Origin: CBDDLD01 sp965230605
Lineage (GTDB): Bacteria; Bacteroidota; Bacteroidia; Flavobacteriales; Flavobacteriaceae
Reading direction: 5' to 3'
DNA: 64,000 bases
NCBI GenBank assembly: GCA_965230605.1
Contig: CBDDLD010000004.1
Coordinates: forward strand, 3,210,053 to 3,274,052
The translations under genes were made by a program, and so were the position numbers. Under the pieces are notes generated by a model. The model did no database searches. It worked only from the letters and a program-made list of their open reading frames with translations, and was not told the origin of the DNA. This document shows positions 1 through 8,540 of the stretch, piece after piece. How positions within the stretch are numbered: position 1 is the first letter of the stretch; every line of letters starts with the position of its first letter.

Positions 1-213
1 GCCATTTGTACAAAGACCGGCAATTTAGCTCAATATAGTTATCGTAAATCCAAAAGTGATGACTTGGTACTTTTAGGTGAGGTAGATGAGTACGAGCCTT
101 TAAGTAGAGCAGCCTTCTATAAAACAATGCTTAGAGACAAAGTGAGGAATATGAAAGTTAATGATGCAGAAGAAGTTTCGCCAAAACACAAAAAATCAGA
201 TGCCAAAAGCTGA
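1..213 (+). CDS. tdk: Thymidine kinase, C-terminal end (partial, 5' end outside window)
   Basis: Reading frame 1 is open from the first base to a TGA at 211-213. The translation carries the C-terminal signature of bacterial type II thymidine kinase: a Cys followed by TGNLAQYSYR, then LVLLGEVDEYEPLSRAAFY. In this family that stretch belongs to the zinc lasso and the thymidine-binding loop. The enzyme phosphorylates thymidine to dTMP in the salvage pathway. Only about 70 codons are present, so the ATP-binding P-loop lies upstream of the window. The last 14 bases overlap the start of the alanine racemase gene, which suggests translational coupling. Confidence 0.85.
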   Translation, partial: AICTKTGNLAQYSYRKSKSDDLVLLGEVDEYEPLSRAAFYKTMLRDKVRNMKVNDAEEVSPKHKKSDAKS

Positions 214-1306
214 AGAGACTGTATTGGAAATTAATCTTAATGCTCTTAGGCATAATTTCGAATACTTAAAGTCTAAAATTGATTCAAACACTAAATTCCT
301 TGCTGTAGTAAAGGCCTTTGCTTACGGAAGTGACAGCTGTGAAGTTGCTCGCTACCTTCAGGATTTAGATGTTGATTATTTTGCCGTTGCCTATACTAAT
401 GAAGGGGTTGCACTCAGAGATGCAGGAATTACCAAACCGATTTTGGTGTTACATCCATTACCAACAAGTTTTAAAACCATCATTCAACGTTGCTTAGAGC
501 CCAGCCTATACAATGCTAAAGTTCTTAACGCATTTATAGATGTTGCCAGCCATCTCAACCAAAAAGACTATCCAGTTCATGTTAAATTTAACACTGGCCT
601 AAATCGTTTAGGGTTTTGGGAAAATGATGTCGATTATATTCTAGAGAAACTCAACTCAACGACTTCTGTAAAGGTAGCCTCATTATTTTCTCATTTAGCA
701 GCTAGCGAAGACCTTAACGAAATAGAGTTCACAAAAAGACAAATCAAGACTTTCAAGGCAATTTCAAATGATTTTATAACTAAACTAGACTATAAACCCT
801 GGTTACATTTATGTAATACTTCCGGAGTTATAAACTATCCCGAAGCACATTTGGATATGGTGCGTTGCGGTATAGGGCTTTATGGTTTTGGGAATACCTC
901 TAAAGAGGATCAAAATTTAATACCTATTGCAACATTAAAGTCTGTTATCTCTCAATTACATAGGATAGAGCCTAATGAATCTGTGGGTTACAACAGGGCC
1001 TATACGTCTGAAGGTTATGAAAAGACAGCAACCATCCCAGTTGGCCATGCAGATGGTATTAATAGAAGTTTTGGAAACCAAAAGGGTTATGTGTTTATTA
1101 ATGGTAAAAAAGCACCTATTATAGGCAATGTATGTATGGACATGATTATGGTTAATGTCTCTGGAATAGATTGTAAAGAAGGCGATGAAGTCATCATCTT
1201 TGATGGAACTCATAAGGCATCAGAATTAGGAGATTCTGTAGGTACTATTTCTTATGAGATCATTACTTCTGTATCGCAACGTGTAAAACGCTCTATTATA
1301 AGGTAA
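200..1306 (+). CDS. alr: Alanine racemase
   Basis: PLP enzyme that interconverts L- and D-alanine and supplies D-Ala for peptidoglycan. The fold type III barrel signature is present: the PLP lysine is K38 in VVKAFAYG (most bacteria have VKANAYG; the Phe variant is seen in Bacteroidota). The catalytic tyrosine lies in VGYNRAY and the CMDMIMV motif is near the C-terminus. An upstream in-frame ATG exists at 161, but the ATG at 200 gives the normal N-terminus (MPKAEETVLEINL, 368 aa) and a short overlap with tdk, so 200 is chosen. It probably shares a transcript with tdk. Confidence 0.93.
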   Translation: MPKAEETVLEINLNALRHNFEYLKSKIDSNTKFLAVVKAFAYGSDSCEVARYLQDLDVDYFAVAYTNEGVALRDAGITKPILVLHPLPTSFKTIIQRCLEPSLYNAKVLNAFIDVASHLNQKDYPVHVKFNTGLNRLGFWENDVDYILEKLNSTTSVKVASLFSHLAASEDLNEIEFTKRQIKTFKAISNDFITKLDYKPWLHLCNTSGVINYPEAHLDMVRCGIGLYGFGNTSKEDQNLIPIATLKSVISQLHRIEPNESVGYNRAYTSEGYEKTATIPVGHADGINRSFGNQKGYVFINGKKAPIIGNVCMDMIMVNVSGIDCKEGDEVIIFDGTHKASELGDSVGTISYEIITSVSQRVKRSIIR

Positions 1307-1393
1307 TACTTCATTTACTTTATCAATTAATACCTGTAAATGTTAAAATTTTCACTAAATTGCCGCTTATATACTAACTAATACTTTATTATT

Positions 1394-1795
1394 ATGCTTA
1401 AAGAATTCAAAGAGTTTGCCATGAAAGGCAACTTGGTAGACATTGCTGTTGCCTTTGTTATGGGTGCTGCTTTTAACAAGGTAGTAACATCATTTACAGG
1501 AGGCATCGTATCTCCACTTATCGGATTAATATTTAACTCTGATTTTAAAGATCAAAAATGGATTATCACAGAAGGTACCGTTAATGATGCCGGAGAAATG
1601 GTTGGTGAAGTAGCCCTAATGTGGGGAGATTTTGCCACAAATGTCATCGATTTTATTATCGTTGCTTTTGTAATGTTTATGGTAATAAAAGGAGTAAATA
1701 AGATGAAGAAAAAAGAAGAGCCAGCTCCTGAAGCTCCAGCTGGACCATCAGATAATGAACTACTGGCAGAGATCAGAGATCTTCTTAAAAAATAA
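1394..1795 (+). CDS. mscL: Large-conductance mechanosensitive channel
   Basis: Inner-membrane pentameric channel that opens under high membrane tension and releases solutes on hypo-osmotic shock. The protein has 133 aa, the usual MscL size. The N-terminal amphipathic helix and TM1 signature (FAMKGNLVDIAVAFVMGAAF) is nearly canonical. A periplasmic loop, TM2 (VIDFIIVAFVMFMVIKGV) and the typical charged cytoplasmic helix follow (KKKEEPAPEAP, then LLAEIRDLLKK). It is a single gene with a strong terminator immediately downstream. Confidence 0.97.
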   Translation: MLKEFKEFAMKGNLVDIAVAFVMGAAFNKVVTSFTGGIVSPLIGLIFNSDFKDQKWIITEGTVNDAGEMVGEVALMWGDFATNVIDFIIVAFVMFMVIKGVNKMKKKEEPAPEAPAGPSDNELLAEIRDLLKK

Positions 1796-1835
1796 TAAAA
1801 GGCTAGCGTACCGCTACACTGCATTATATTAACCA

Positions 1836-1866
1836 AACCGCTTCCTAAAAGAAGCGGTTCTTTTTT
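1836..1866 (+). terminator. Rho-independent terminator after mscL
   Basis: A perfect 9-bp stem, AACCGCTTC paired with GAAGCGGTT, with a six-base loop and followed by six T. It lies 40 bases downstream of the mscL stop and separates mscL from asd. Confidence 0.92.
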
Positions 1867-1901
1867 AGCATATTTTTATCATTTTCGTCTGTGTTTATGT
1901 T

Positions 1902-1909
1902 TAATTTTG
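1902..1909 (+). promoter_or_regulatory. Possible -7 element for asd
   Basis: TAATTTTG fits the Bacteroidota -7 consensus TAnnTTTG, 25 bases before the asd start codon and just after the mscL terminator. No TTG is seen at the expected -33 spacing, so this rests on the -7 box and its position alone. Confidence 0.4.
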
Positions 1910-1934
1910 TTGACTTTTATTAGAAGCTTTAATT

Positions 1935-2924
1935 ATGAAAATAGCAATAGTTGGTGCCACCGGATTAGTTGGCGGTGTTATGTTAAACGTTTTAGAAGAA
2001 AGGCAATTTCCTATCGATGAATTATTACTTGTAGCATCGGAGCGATCTGTGGGTAAAAAAATAAAGTTCAAAGGTAAAGATCATGAGGTAATTAGTATTC
2101 CTGAAGCTATAAAACAACAGCCAGACATTGCATTATTTTCTGCTGGAGGAAGTACCTCATTGGAATGGGCCCCTAAATTTGCTGAAATTGGTACAATTGT
2201 CATTGACAATTCTTCAGCTTGGCGTATGGACCACACAAAAAAACTTGTAGTTCCAGAAATTAATGCTTCTACAATAGAGAGCTCAGACAAAATTATTGCC
2301 AACCCTAATTGTTCCACAATTCAGATGGTTATGGCTTTAGCGCCTCTGCATGATGCTTATAAAATAAAGCGTATTGTAGTTTCTACATACCAATCTGTTT
2401 CAGGCACAGGGATTAAAGCAGTTCAGCAATTAGAAAATGAGATTCAGAATAAAAAAGGAGAGATGGTTTATCCATATCCTATTCACAAAAATGCTATTCC
2501 ACATTGCGATGTGTTCGAAGAAAATGGCTACACTAAAGAGGAGATGAAGCTCGTAAGGGAGACTCAAAAAATTCTTGATGATAGAACTATTGCAGTTACT
2601 GCTACAGCTGTAAGAATCCCAACAGCCGGAGGTCATAGTGAAGCTGTAAATGTAGAATTTGAAGATGATTTTCAGATTAATAAAGTAAGAGAACTCCTTA
2701 ATAACACCGATGGTGTAACGGTCCAAGATAATACCGATGTTAACACCTACCCTATGCCAATGTATGCAAATGGCAAAGACGATGTATTTGTGGGGCGAAT
2801 CCGAAGAGATGGTTCTCAACCTAACACATTAAATATGTGGGTTGTGAGTGATAATTTAAGAAAAGGAGCCGCTACTAATGCGGTACAAATTGCAGAATAT
2901 TTAGTTCGTAAAAGCTTAGTATAA
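1935..2924 (+). CDS. asd: Aspartate-semialdehyde dehydrogenase
   Basis: Reduces aspartyl phosphate to aspartate semialdehyde with NADPH, the branch point to lysine/diaminopimelate, threonine and methionine. The 329-aa length is normal. Visible motifs are the N-terminal Rossmann GATGLVGG, the nucleophile C126 in NPNCSTIQM and the catalytic H234 in RIPTAGGHSEA. It stands alone between a terminator and the following cytochrome gene. Confidence 0.96.
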   Translation: MKIAIVGATGLVGGVMLNVLEERQFPIDELLLVASERSVGKKIKFKGKDHEVISIPEAIKQQPDIALFSAGGSTSLEWAPKFAEIGTIVIDNSSAWRMDHTKKLVVPEINASTIESSDKIIANPNCSTIQMVMALAPLHDAYKIKRIVVSTYQSVSGTGIKAVQQLENEIQNKKGEMVYPYPIHKNAIPHCDVFEENGYTKEEMKLVRETQKILDDRTIAVTATAVRIPTAGGHSEAVNVEFEDDFQINKVRELLNNTDGVTVQDNTDVNTYPMPMYANGKDDVFVGRIRRDGSQPNTLNMWVVSDNLRKGAATNAVQIAEYLVRKSLV

Positions 2925-3022
2925 ATCGCAGCCATATTTCAAGAGAATAACGGCATAATAACCACAAAATATGTCGTTTAACTAATTAATTCATAGGTTA
3001 CAAACATTATTAGGTATATTGG

Positions 3023-4141
3023 ATGTCCAAATTCCTACTAATAATGCTGAGATATTGCACATATATCCTAATAACCTGCCTACTATTTATGTCTTGTGCG
3101 GGTGACGATAACTATAGTCCTACAGATGATGATCCGATCAATCAGATATCTCCTGTAGTATTCGACTTAGCTAATGTCCCATATCAAACACTTTCCGAGT
3201 ACAATTTTTTTGATGGTGATATGTCCAATTTAAATCCTGTCTATGGTGTATTACCCTACGACATGATTTCGCCTTTATTTTCAGATTATGCCAGTAAGAA
3301 AAGGTTTCTGTGGATGCCAGATGGTGTTAGTGCAGATTATGTTAGTGACCATAATTTAATTGATTTCCCGGTAGGAACAGTACTTATAAAAAACTTCTAT
3401 TACGATAATGTATTACCTAGTAATTCAAAACAAATCATAGAGACCAGACTCCAAATTAAGAAAGAAACAGGTTGGATTTTTGCCAACTATATATGGAATG
3501 AAGATCAGACCGAAGCTACTTTTAGCTTGAGTGGGGGTAGTTTGCCTGTCGATTTTGTGTTAAATGGCGAAACTAGAAGTGTTGAATATCGTATCCCAGC
3601 TGCATCTCAATGTCTGACCTGCCATAAGCAAGATAATGAAACTCCCTTTCCTATAGGTGTTAAACCGAGTAGCCTTAACAAAGTATTTGACTACGCAGAC
3701 GGTAGTAGCAACCAGTTAGATAAATGGGTAGACATGGGTTACTTAAATGGTAATAATATTCCTAATAATATAGATACTGTTGTAGATTGGACAGATACCT
3801 CACAATCCTTAGAATTGAGAGCCCGATCTTATTTAGATATTAATTGTGCACACTGTCATTCTGATAATAGGCATTGCGATTACAGACCTGTAAGGTTTGC
3901 TTTTGGCGAATCTTCAGACATTATAAATTTAGGTGTATGTGTTGATGCTGATGATGTGTTTGATCCTGCTCTGACAAAAATAGTAATGCCTGGTAATTCT
4001 GAGCGTTCCATTTTAGCTTTTAGGATCAACTCTGTAGACCAATCACTAAGAATGCCTTTATTGGCAAGAACATTAAAACATAACGAAGGAGTTGAGCTTA
4101 TTGAAGCATGGATCAACTCACTAACCATAGAATGCGAATAA
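3023..4141 (+). CDS. Diheme cytochrome c lipoprotein, SO2930/HNE_0200-like (copy 1)
   Basis: Predicted exported lipoprotein. A hydrophobic N-terminus ends in a lipobox-like LLFMSC, followed by an Asp-rich linker. Two c-type heme motifs are visible: CLTCH near residue 200 and CAHCH near residue 280. Conserved blocks such as SPLFSDYASKKRFLWMP and a C-terminal RMPLL block match the family named SO2930-type diheme cytochrome (TIGR03806), whose physiological partner is not established. An alternative start is the ATG at 3044. The FG-GAP gene follows after 14 bases, so the pair is probably one operon. A paralogous pair lies at 10747-14576. Confidence 0.8.
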   Translation: MSKFLLIMLRYCTYILITCLLFMSCAGDDNYSPTDDDPINQISPVVFDLANVPYQTLSEYNFFDGDMSNLNPVYGVLPYDMISPLFSDYASKKRFLWMPDGVSADYVSDHNLIDFPVGTVLIKNFYYDNVLPSNSKQIIETRLQIKKETGWIFANYIWNEDQTEATFSLSGGSLPVDFVLNGETRSVEYRIPAASQCLTCHKQDNETPFPIGVKPSSLNKVFDYADGSSNQLDKWVDMGYLNGNNIPNNIDTVVDWTDTSQSLELRARSYLDINCAHCHSDNRHCDYRPVRFAFGESSDIINLGVCVDADDVFDPALTKIVMPGNSERSILAFRINSVDQSLRMPLLARTLKHNEGVELIEAWINSLTIECE

Positions 4142-4155
4142 ATAACCCCGTGAAA

Positions 4156-6267
4156 ATGAAAAAAATAATACTATCAACTTTAGGTTTTCTAACCCTTTTT
4201 TCTTTAACAGCACAAACTTACGACTCTTGTAGTGCTGCTGAAAGTAGCTCTACTATTGTTAAAGATGTTACTTACAGTGTCGGCACCATAGATGGTGATT
4301 TACCACCTATTTTCTGTCAAGGTACCGGAAGTAATGTAGACTTTGGAGAATGGGTAAAATATATCCCGGATGACGATTATGAAGTTACAGTAACTTCTGA
4401 CCTCAGTCAAAATGGTAATAAAGACACTAGAGTTCAGGTCTTTACCGGAACATGTGGTGGCTCGTATACTTGTATTGGAGGAGATGATGATTCTGGTGAT
4501 TTTGAAGGTACAAATGGACAATCCTATTTGTCTGTAGCCACATTTAATGTACAACAAGGTGTCACATATTACATTGTATGGGATGATAAGTGGACTAATA
4601 GTAGCGATTTCGATTTTATGCTTACCGAGGCTGCTGCACCACCCCCACCACCAACATCACCTATACAATTTACGCAGTCTTCTGTAAGTGCACCAGGTAA
4701 TTTTGATCAAGCCATTGTGGATATGAATGGTGACTTTCTTGATGATGTAGTTTCAGTAAGTAGTAATAAAATATACATTAACTATCAAACCGCTGGTGGT
4801 CAGTTAGATGTTAACGAAGCAGAAATTACATTACCTCAAAATGTTGAATATGACCCTTTCTGGAGTATGGCTGCAGGTGACATAGATGCTAATGGTTATA
4901 ATGATCTTTTATATGGTGATGGTAATGGTGTTAGTTTCTTAATAGCAAATTCGGACGGTACAGATTACAGTGAATTCTTCATTAATGAATATGTTTTTTC
5001 TCAACGTTCAAATTTCGTTGATGTAAATAATGATGGCTATCTAGATGCTTTTGTTTGTCATGATGTTGATGAAAGTATTACATATACCAACCAAGGACCA
5101 ACTAATAGTTATGCATTAACCTCTAGTAATACTAACGGTCTTGGAGGGTATCCTGATGGAGGAAACTACGCTTCTATATGGATTGACTATGATAATGATA
5201 GAGATATAGATATGTTTATGGCAAAGTGTGGTGGCTCTACAGCTAGAAGAACCAATGAATTATACAGAAACAACGGTGATGGTACATTTACTAAGGTAGC
5301 TGGTGCTGGAATGAGTTCTAATTTATCAGATCCGGTTCAGACATGGTCTGCAGCATGGGGTGACTTTGACAACGATGGAGATATGGACGCCTATGTAGGA
5401 TCTAGTGATGCGGGAGATGCCAATAGATTAATGAGAAATAATGGCGATGGTACATTTACAGATGTATCATTAGGATCTGGTGTTGCAGGCGCTACTAAAG
5501 GTTACGAAAATATCGCTGTAGATTTCGATAATGATGGTAACCTAGATATCTTCACAAATAGTGATGTTCTTTTCGGAAATGGAAATATGACTTTTAATTT
5601 TATTTCTAGTTTATCGTTACCAAATTCAACTTTTGGTGGGTGTATTGGCGACCTAAATAACGATGGCTTCCTTGACATGTATTCTAGTAACAGTAAGTAC
5701 ATTAATGATGGTGCTACAAGTACTAGTAATAACTGGATAAAGATTGTAACTGTTGGTATGGCTCATACAGCTGCTAACAGAAGTAATAGAAACGGTATCG
5801 GGGCTCGAGTAGAAATAAATACTGCCTCTGGAACTCAAATCAGAGATGTAAGAAGTGGTGAAGGCTTTAGATATATGCATACGCTTAATACACATTTTGG
5901 TATAGGTACAGATACTGCTATAAACTATATCAGAATTTATTGGCCTTCTGGTGTTGTAGATAACATCTCTAACCCAGCAATAAATTCTAGTATTACAGTT
6001 ATGGAGGGAGACTCTCTTAGCCTTGAAGATTCTTTGGTAGAAGACCTTATCACATATCCTAACCCAACTAAAGGCATTATTAATTTAAATGCAACTTACG
6101 GTTTTGATGAGGCAATATTTTCTGTATTTGATATGACTGGAAAACGTGTGTTAAATAGTAAGTTTTCTTCAAATCAGATTGATGTTTCTAAACTATCTGC
6201 CGGAAATTATATTTTGAGAATAATGAAAGATGGTTTAATTAGATCTCAAAAATTTATTAAGCAATAA
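4156..6267 (+). CDS. FG-GAP/VCBS repeat protein with ASPIC/UnbV domain and T9SS sorting domain (copy 1)
   Basis: Secreted 703-aa protein. The start chosen is ATG 4156, giving MKKIILSTLGFLTLF as a clean signal peptide. An in-frame ATG at 4108 would place it inside the upstream gene. After about 150 residues of unassigned beta-rich sequence and a Pro-rich linker come at least seven Asp/Asn-rich loops (for example DVNNDGYLD, DFDNDGDMD, DLNNDGFLD), the calcium-binding pattern of FG-GAP/VCBS propeller repeats. An ASPIC/UnbV domain (GIGARVEI, IRDVRSGEGF, YWPSGVVDNI) and a T9SS type A sorting domain (YPNPTKG, ending IRSQKFIKQ) follow. It is probably exported to the cell surface together with its neighbour, the diheme cytochrome. 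The substrate is unknown. Confidence 0.83.
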   Translation: MKKIILSTLGFLTLFSLTAQTYDSCSAAESSSTIVKDVTYSVGTIDGDLPPIFCQGTGSNVDFGEWVKYIPDDDYEVTVTSDLSQNGNKDTRVQVFTGTCGGSYTCIGGDDDSGDFEGTNGQSYLSVATFNVQQGVTYYIVWDDKWTNSSDFDFMLTEAAAPPPPPTSPIQFTQSSVSAPGNFDQAIVDMNGDFLDDVVSVSSNKIYINYQTAGGQLDVNEAEITLPQNVEYDPFWSMAAGDIDANGYNDLLYGDGNGVSFLIANSDGTDYSEFFINEYVFSQRSNFVDVNNDGYLDAFVCHDVDESITYTNQGPTNSYALTSSNTNGLGGYPDGGNYASIWIDYDNDRDIDMFMAKCGGSTARRTNELYRNNGDGTFTKVAGAGMSSNLSDPVQTWSAAWGDFDNDGDMDAYVGSSDAGDANRLMRNNGDGTFTDVSLGSGVAGATKGYENIAVDFDNDGNLDIFTNSDVLFGNGNMTFNFISSLSLPNSTFGGCIGDLNNDGFLDMYSSNSKYINDGATSTSNNWIKIVTVGMAHTAANRSNRNGIGARVEINTASGTQIRDVRSGEGFRYMHTLNTHFGIGTDTAINYIRIYWPSGVVDNISNPAINSSITVMEGDSLSLEDSLVEDLITYPNPTKGIINLNATYGFDEAIFSVFDMTGKRVLNSKFSSNQIDVSKLSAGNYILRIMKDGLIRSQKFIKQ

Positions 6268-6288
6268 GTTAATACTATCATAAAATTT

Positions 6289-6320
6289 AAAAAAGCTCTT
6301 ATCTAGATAAGAGCTTTTTT
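6289..6320 (+). terminator. Rho-independent terminator after the copy 1 cassette
   Basis: AAGCTCTTATC pairs with GATAAGAGCTT around a two-base loop. The stem has A-rich and T-rich flanks, so it could act on both strands. It separates the FG-GAP gene from the prolyl oligopeptidase gene. Confidence 0.9.
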
Positions 6321-6359
6321 AACTAATTTAGGGTTTGAATTTCTCACAAACACCAAATT

Positions 6360-8525
6360 ATGAAAAAAACATATATACTAGCGTTAACGCTAATAATTTT
6401 TATTTCTTGTGCAAAAGAAAAAGATCAAAGGAAAAGTATGGCTATAGACTATCCTGAAACGAAAACTGTAGACACCATAGACACTTACTTTGGAACCGAA
6501 GTAAAAGACCCATACCGATGGTTAGAAGATGATAGAAGTGAAGAAACCGAAGCATGGGTTAAATCACAAAATGAAGCTACTTTTGGTTATTTAGACAACA
6601 TTCCTTACAGAGAAGAATTAAAAGATCGATTATCCAAGTTATGGAATTACGAAAAGGTAGGTGCCCCATTTATAGAAGGAGATTACACGTATTTCTATAA
6701 AAATGATGGTTTACAAAATCAATATGTAATATACAGATATAAAACAGGGGATGATCCGAGTACTGCAGAAGTGTTTTTAGACCCTAATACTTTCAAAGAA
6801 GATGGTACCGTTTCATTAGGTGGTGCGAGTTTTTCAAAAAATGGAAAAATTTTAGCTTATAGTATCTCTGAAGGTGGTAGCGATTGGAGGAAAATATTAG
6901 TAATGGATACCGAAACCAAAGAAATTATTGAAGATACTCTGGTAGACATTAAATTTAGTGGTATGTCTTGGTATAAAAACGAAGGCTTTTACTACTCTAG
7001 CTATGATAAGCCTAAAGGCAGTGAACTATCAGCAAAAACAGATCAACATAAAGTGTACTATCATAAGTTAGGAACACCTCAAAACCAAGATCAATTAATC
7101 TATGGAGGAACAGCAGCGGAGAAACACCGCTATATATATGGTGGAGTCACTGAAGATGATCGTTACCTTCTAATATCTCCAAGAGTTTCTACATCGGGTA
7201 ACAAGTTGTATATAAAAGATCTTTCAGTTGCTAATGCACCACTAGTCGAAATTCTGGGGCATACAGATAGTGATACTTATGTTATAGAAAATGAAGGGTC
7301 AAAACTATTCCTTGTTACAAATTTAAATGCGCCTAATCAAAAAATTGTCACTGTAGATGCATCTAATCCAACGCCTGACAATTGGGTGGACTTTATTCCT
7401 GAAACTGAAAATGTTTTAAGCCCTTCAACAGGTGGCGGCTATTTCTTTGCTGAGTACATGGTTGATGCAGTGTCTAAGGTTCTACAATATGACTATGATG
7501 GTAAATTAGTAAGAGAAGTGCAGCTTCCTGGTGTTGGAAGTGCAGGTGGCTTTGGTGCTAAAAAAGAGGACAAAGAACTATACTATTCTTTTACAAACTA
7601 TAAAACACCGGGCAGTATTTATAAATATGATATACAAAATGGGGCATCAGAACTATTTAGAAAACCAGCTATAGATTTTAACCCTGATAATTACGAAAGT
7701 AAACAAGTCTTCTACACATCTAAGGATGGAACTAAGGTACCGATGATTATTACTCATAAAAAAGGCATGGAACTCAATGGTAAAAACCCAACAATTTTAT
7801 ACGGTTATGGTGGGTTTAACATCAGCCTTACACCTTCATTTAGTATTGCTAATGCTGTATGGATGGAACAAGGAGGGATTTATGCTGTACCTAATTTGAG
7901 AGGTGGAGGTGAGTATGGGAAATCTTGGCATGATGCCGGAACTCAAATGAAAAAACAAAATGTTTTTGATGACTTCATTGCAGCTGCCGAATATTTGATA
8001 AAAGAGAACTATACCTCATCTGATTACCTTGCCATAAGAGGAGGCTCTAATGGTGGTTTATTGGTAGGTGCAACAATGACACAGCGTCCAGATTTAATGA
8101 AAGTAGCTTTACCCGCTGTTGGTGTTCTGGATATGTTAAGATATCATACGTTTACTGCTGGAGCTGGCTGGGCATATGATTATGGTACTGCCAATGATAG
8201 TAAAGAAATGTTTGACTATTTAAAAGGATATTCTCCAGTACATAATGTTAAGGAAGGGGTTCAATACCCTGCTACATTAGTTACAACAGGAGATCATGAC
8301 GACAGGGTTGTTCCTGCTCATAGTTTTAAGTTCGCGGCGGAGCTACAGAGTAAACAAGGTGGTGATAACCCAACATTAATAAGAATTGAAACCGATGCTG
8401 GCCATGGTGCAGGAACTCCGGTAAGTAAAACTATAGAACAATACTCTGATATTTTTGGTTTTACACTTTATAACATGGGGTTTGATGTATTACCTAGTAA
8501 AACCCAAGAAAAGGTAAAGGGCTAG
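6360..8525 (+). CDS. Prolyl oligopeptidase family serine peptidase (S9A), lipoprotein
   Basis: Cleaves short peptides, typically after proline. The 721-aa protein has an N-terminal lipoprotein signal (LIIFISC), a propeller domain starting with YPETKTVDTID and DPYRWLEDD, and a C-terminal alpha/beta hydrolase domain. The catalytic serine is S563 in RGGSNGGLL, the acidic residue lies in GDHDDRVVP and the histidine is H682 in DAGHGAG. The lipobox suggests a periplasmic or outer-membrane location. It lies between the two cytochrome/FG-GAP cassettes and after a terminator, so it probably has its own promoter. Confidence 0.93.
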   Translation: MKKTYILALTLIIFISCAKEKDQRKSMAIDYPETKTVDTIDTYFGTEVKDPYRWLEDDRSEETEAWVKSQNEATFGYLDNIPYREELKDRLSKLWNYEKVGAPFIEGDYTYFYKNDGLQNQYVIYRYKTGDDPSTAEVFLDPNTFKEDGTVSLGGASFSKNGKILAYSISEGGSDWRKILVMDTETKEIIEDTLVDIKFSGMSWYKNEGFYYSSYDKPKGSELSAKTDQHKVYYHKLGTPQNQDQLIYGGTAAEKHRYIYGGVTEDDRYLLISPRVSTSGNKLYIKDLSVANAPLVEILGHTDSDTYVIENEGSKLFLVTNLNAPNQKIVTVDASNPTPDNWVDFIPETENVLSPSTGGGYFFAEYMVDAVSKVLQYDYDGKLVREVQLPGVGSAGGFGAKKEDKELYYSFTNYKTPGSIYKYDIQNGASELFRKPAIDFNPDNYESKQVFYTSKDGTKVPMIITHKKGMELNGKNPTILYGYGGFNISLTPSFSIANAVWMEQGGIYAVPNLRGGGEYGKSWHDAGTQMKKQNVFDDFIAAAEYLIKENYTSSDYLAIRGGSNGGLLVGATMTQRPDLMKVALPAVGVLDMLRYHTFTAGAGWAYDYGTANDSKEMFDYLKGYSPVHNVKEGVQYPATLVTTGDHDDRVVPAHSFKFAAELQSKQGGDNPTLIRIETDAGHGAGTPVSKTIEQYSDIFGFTLYNMGFDVLPSKTQEKVKG

Positions 8526-8540
8526 CCTAAAACCATATTA

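Noticed and set aside
4700..6000. Repeated GATAATGATGG-like DNA stretches, considered as tandem DNA repeats
   Set aside because: They encode the Asp/Asn calcium loops of FG-GAP repeats with different spacing and third-codon bases, so the repetition is at the protein level.
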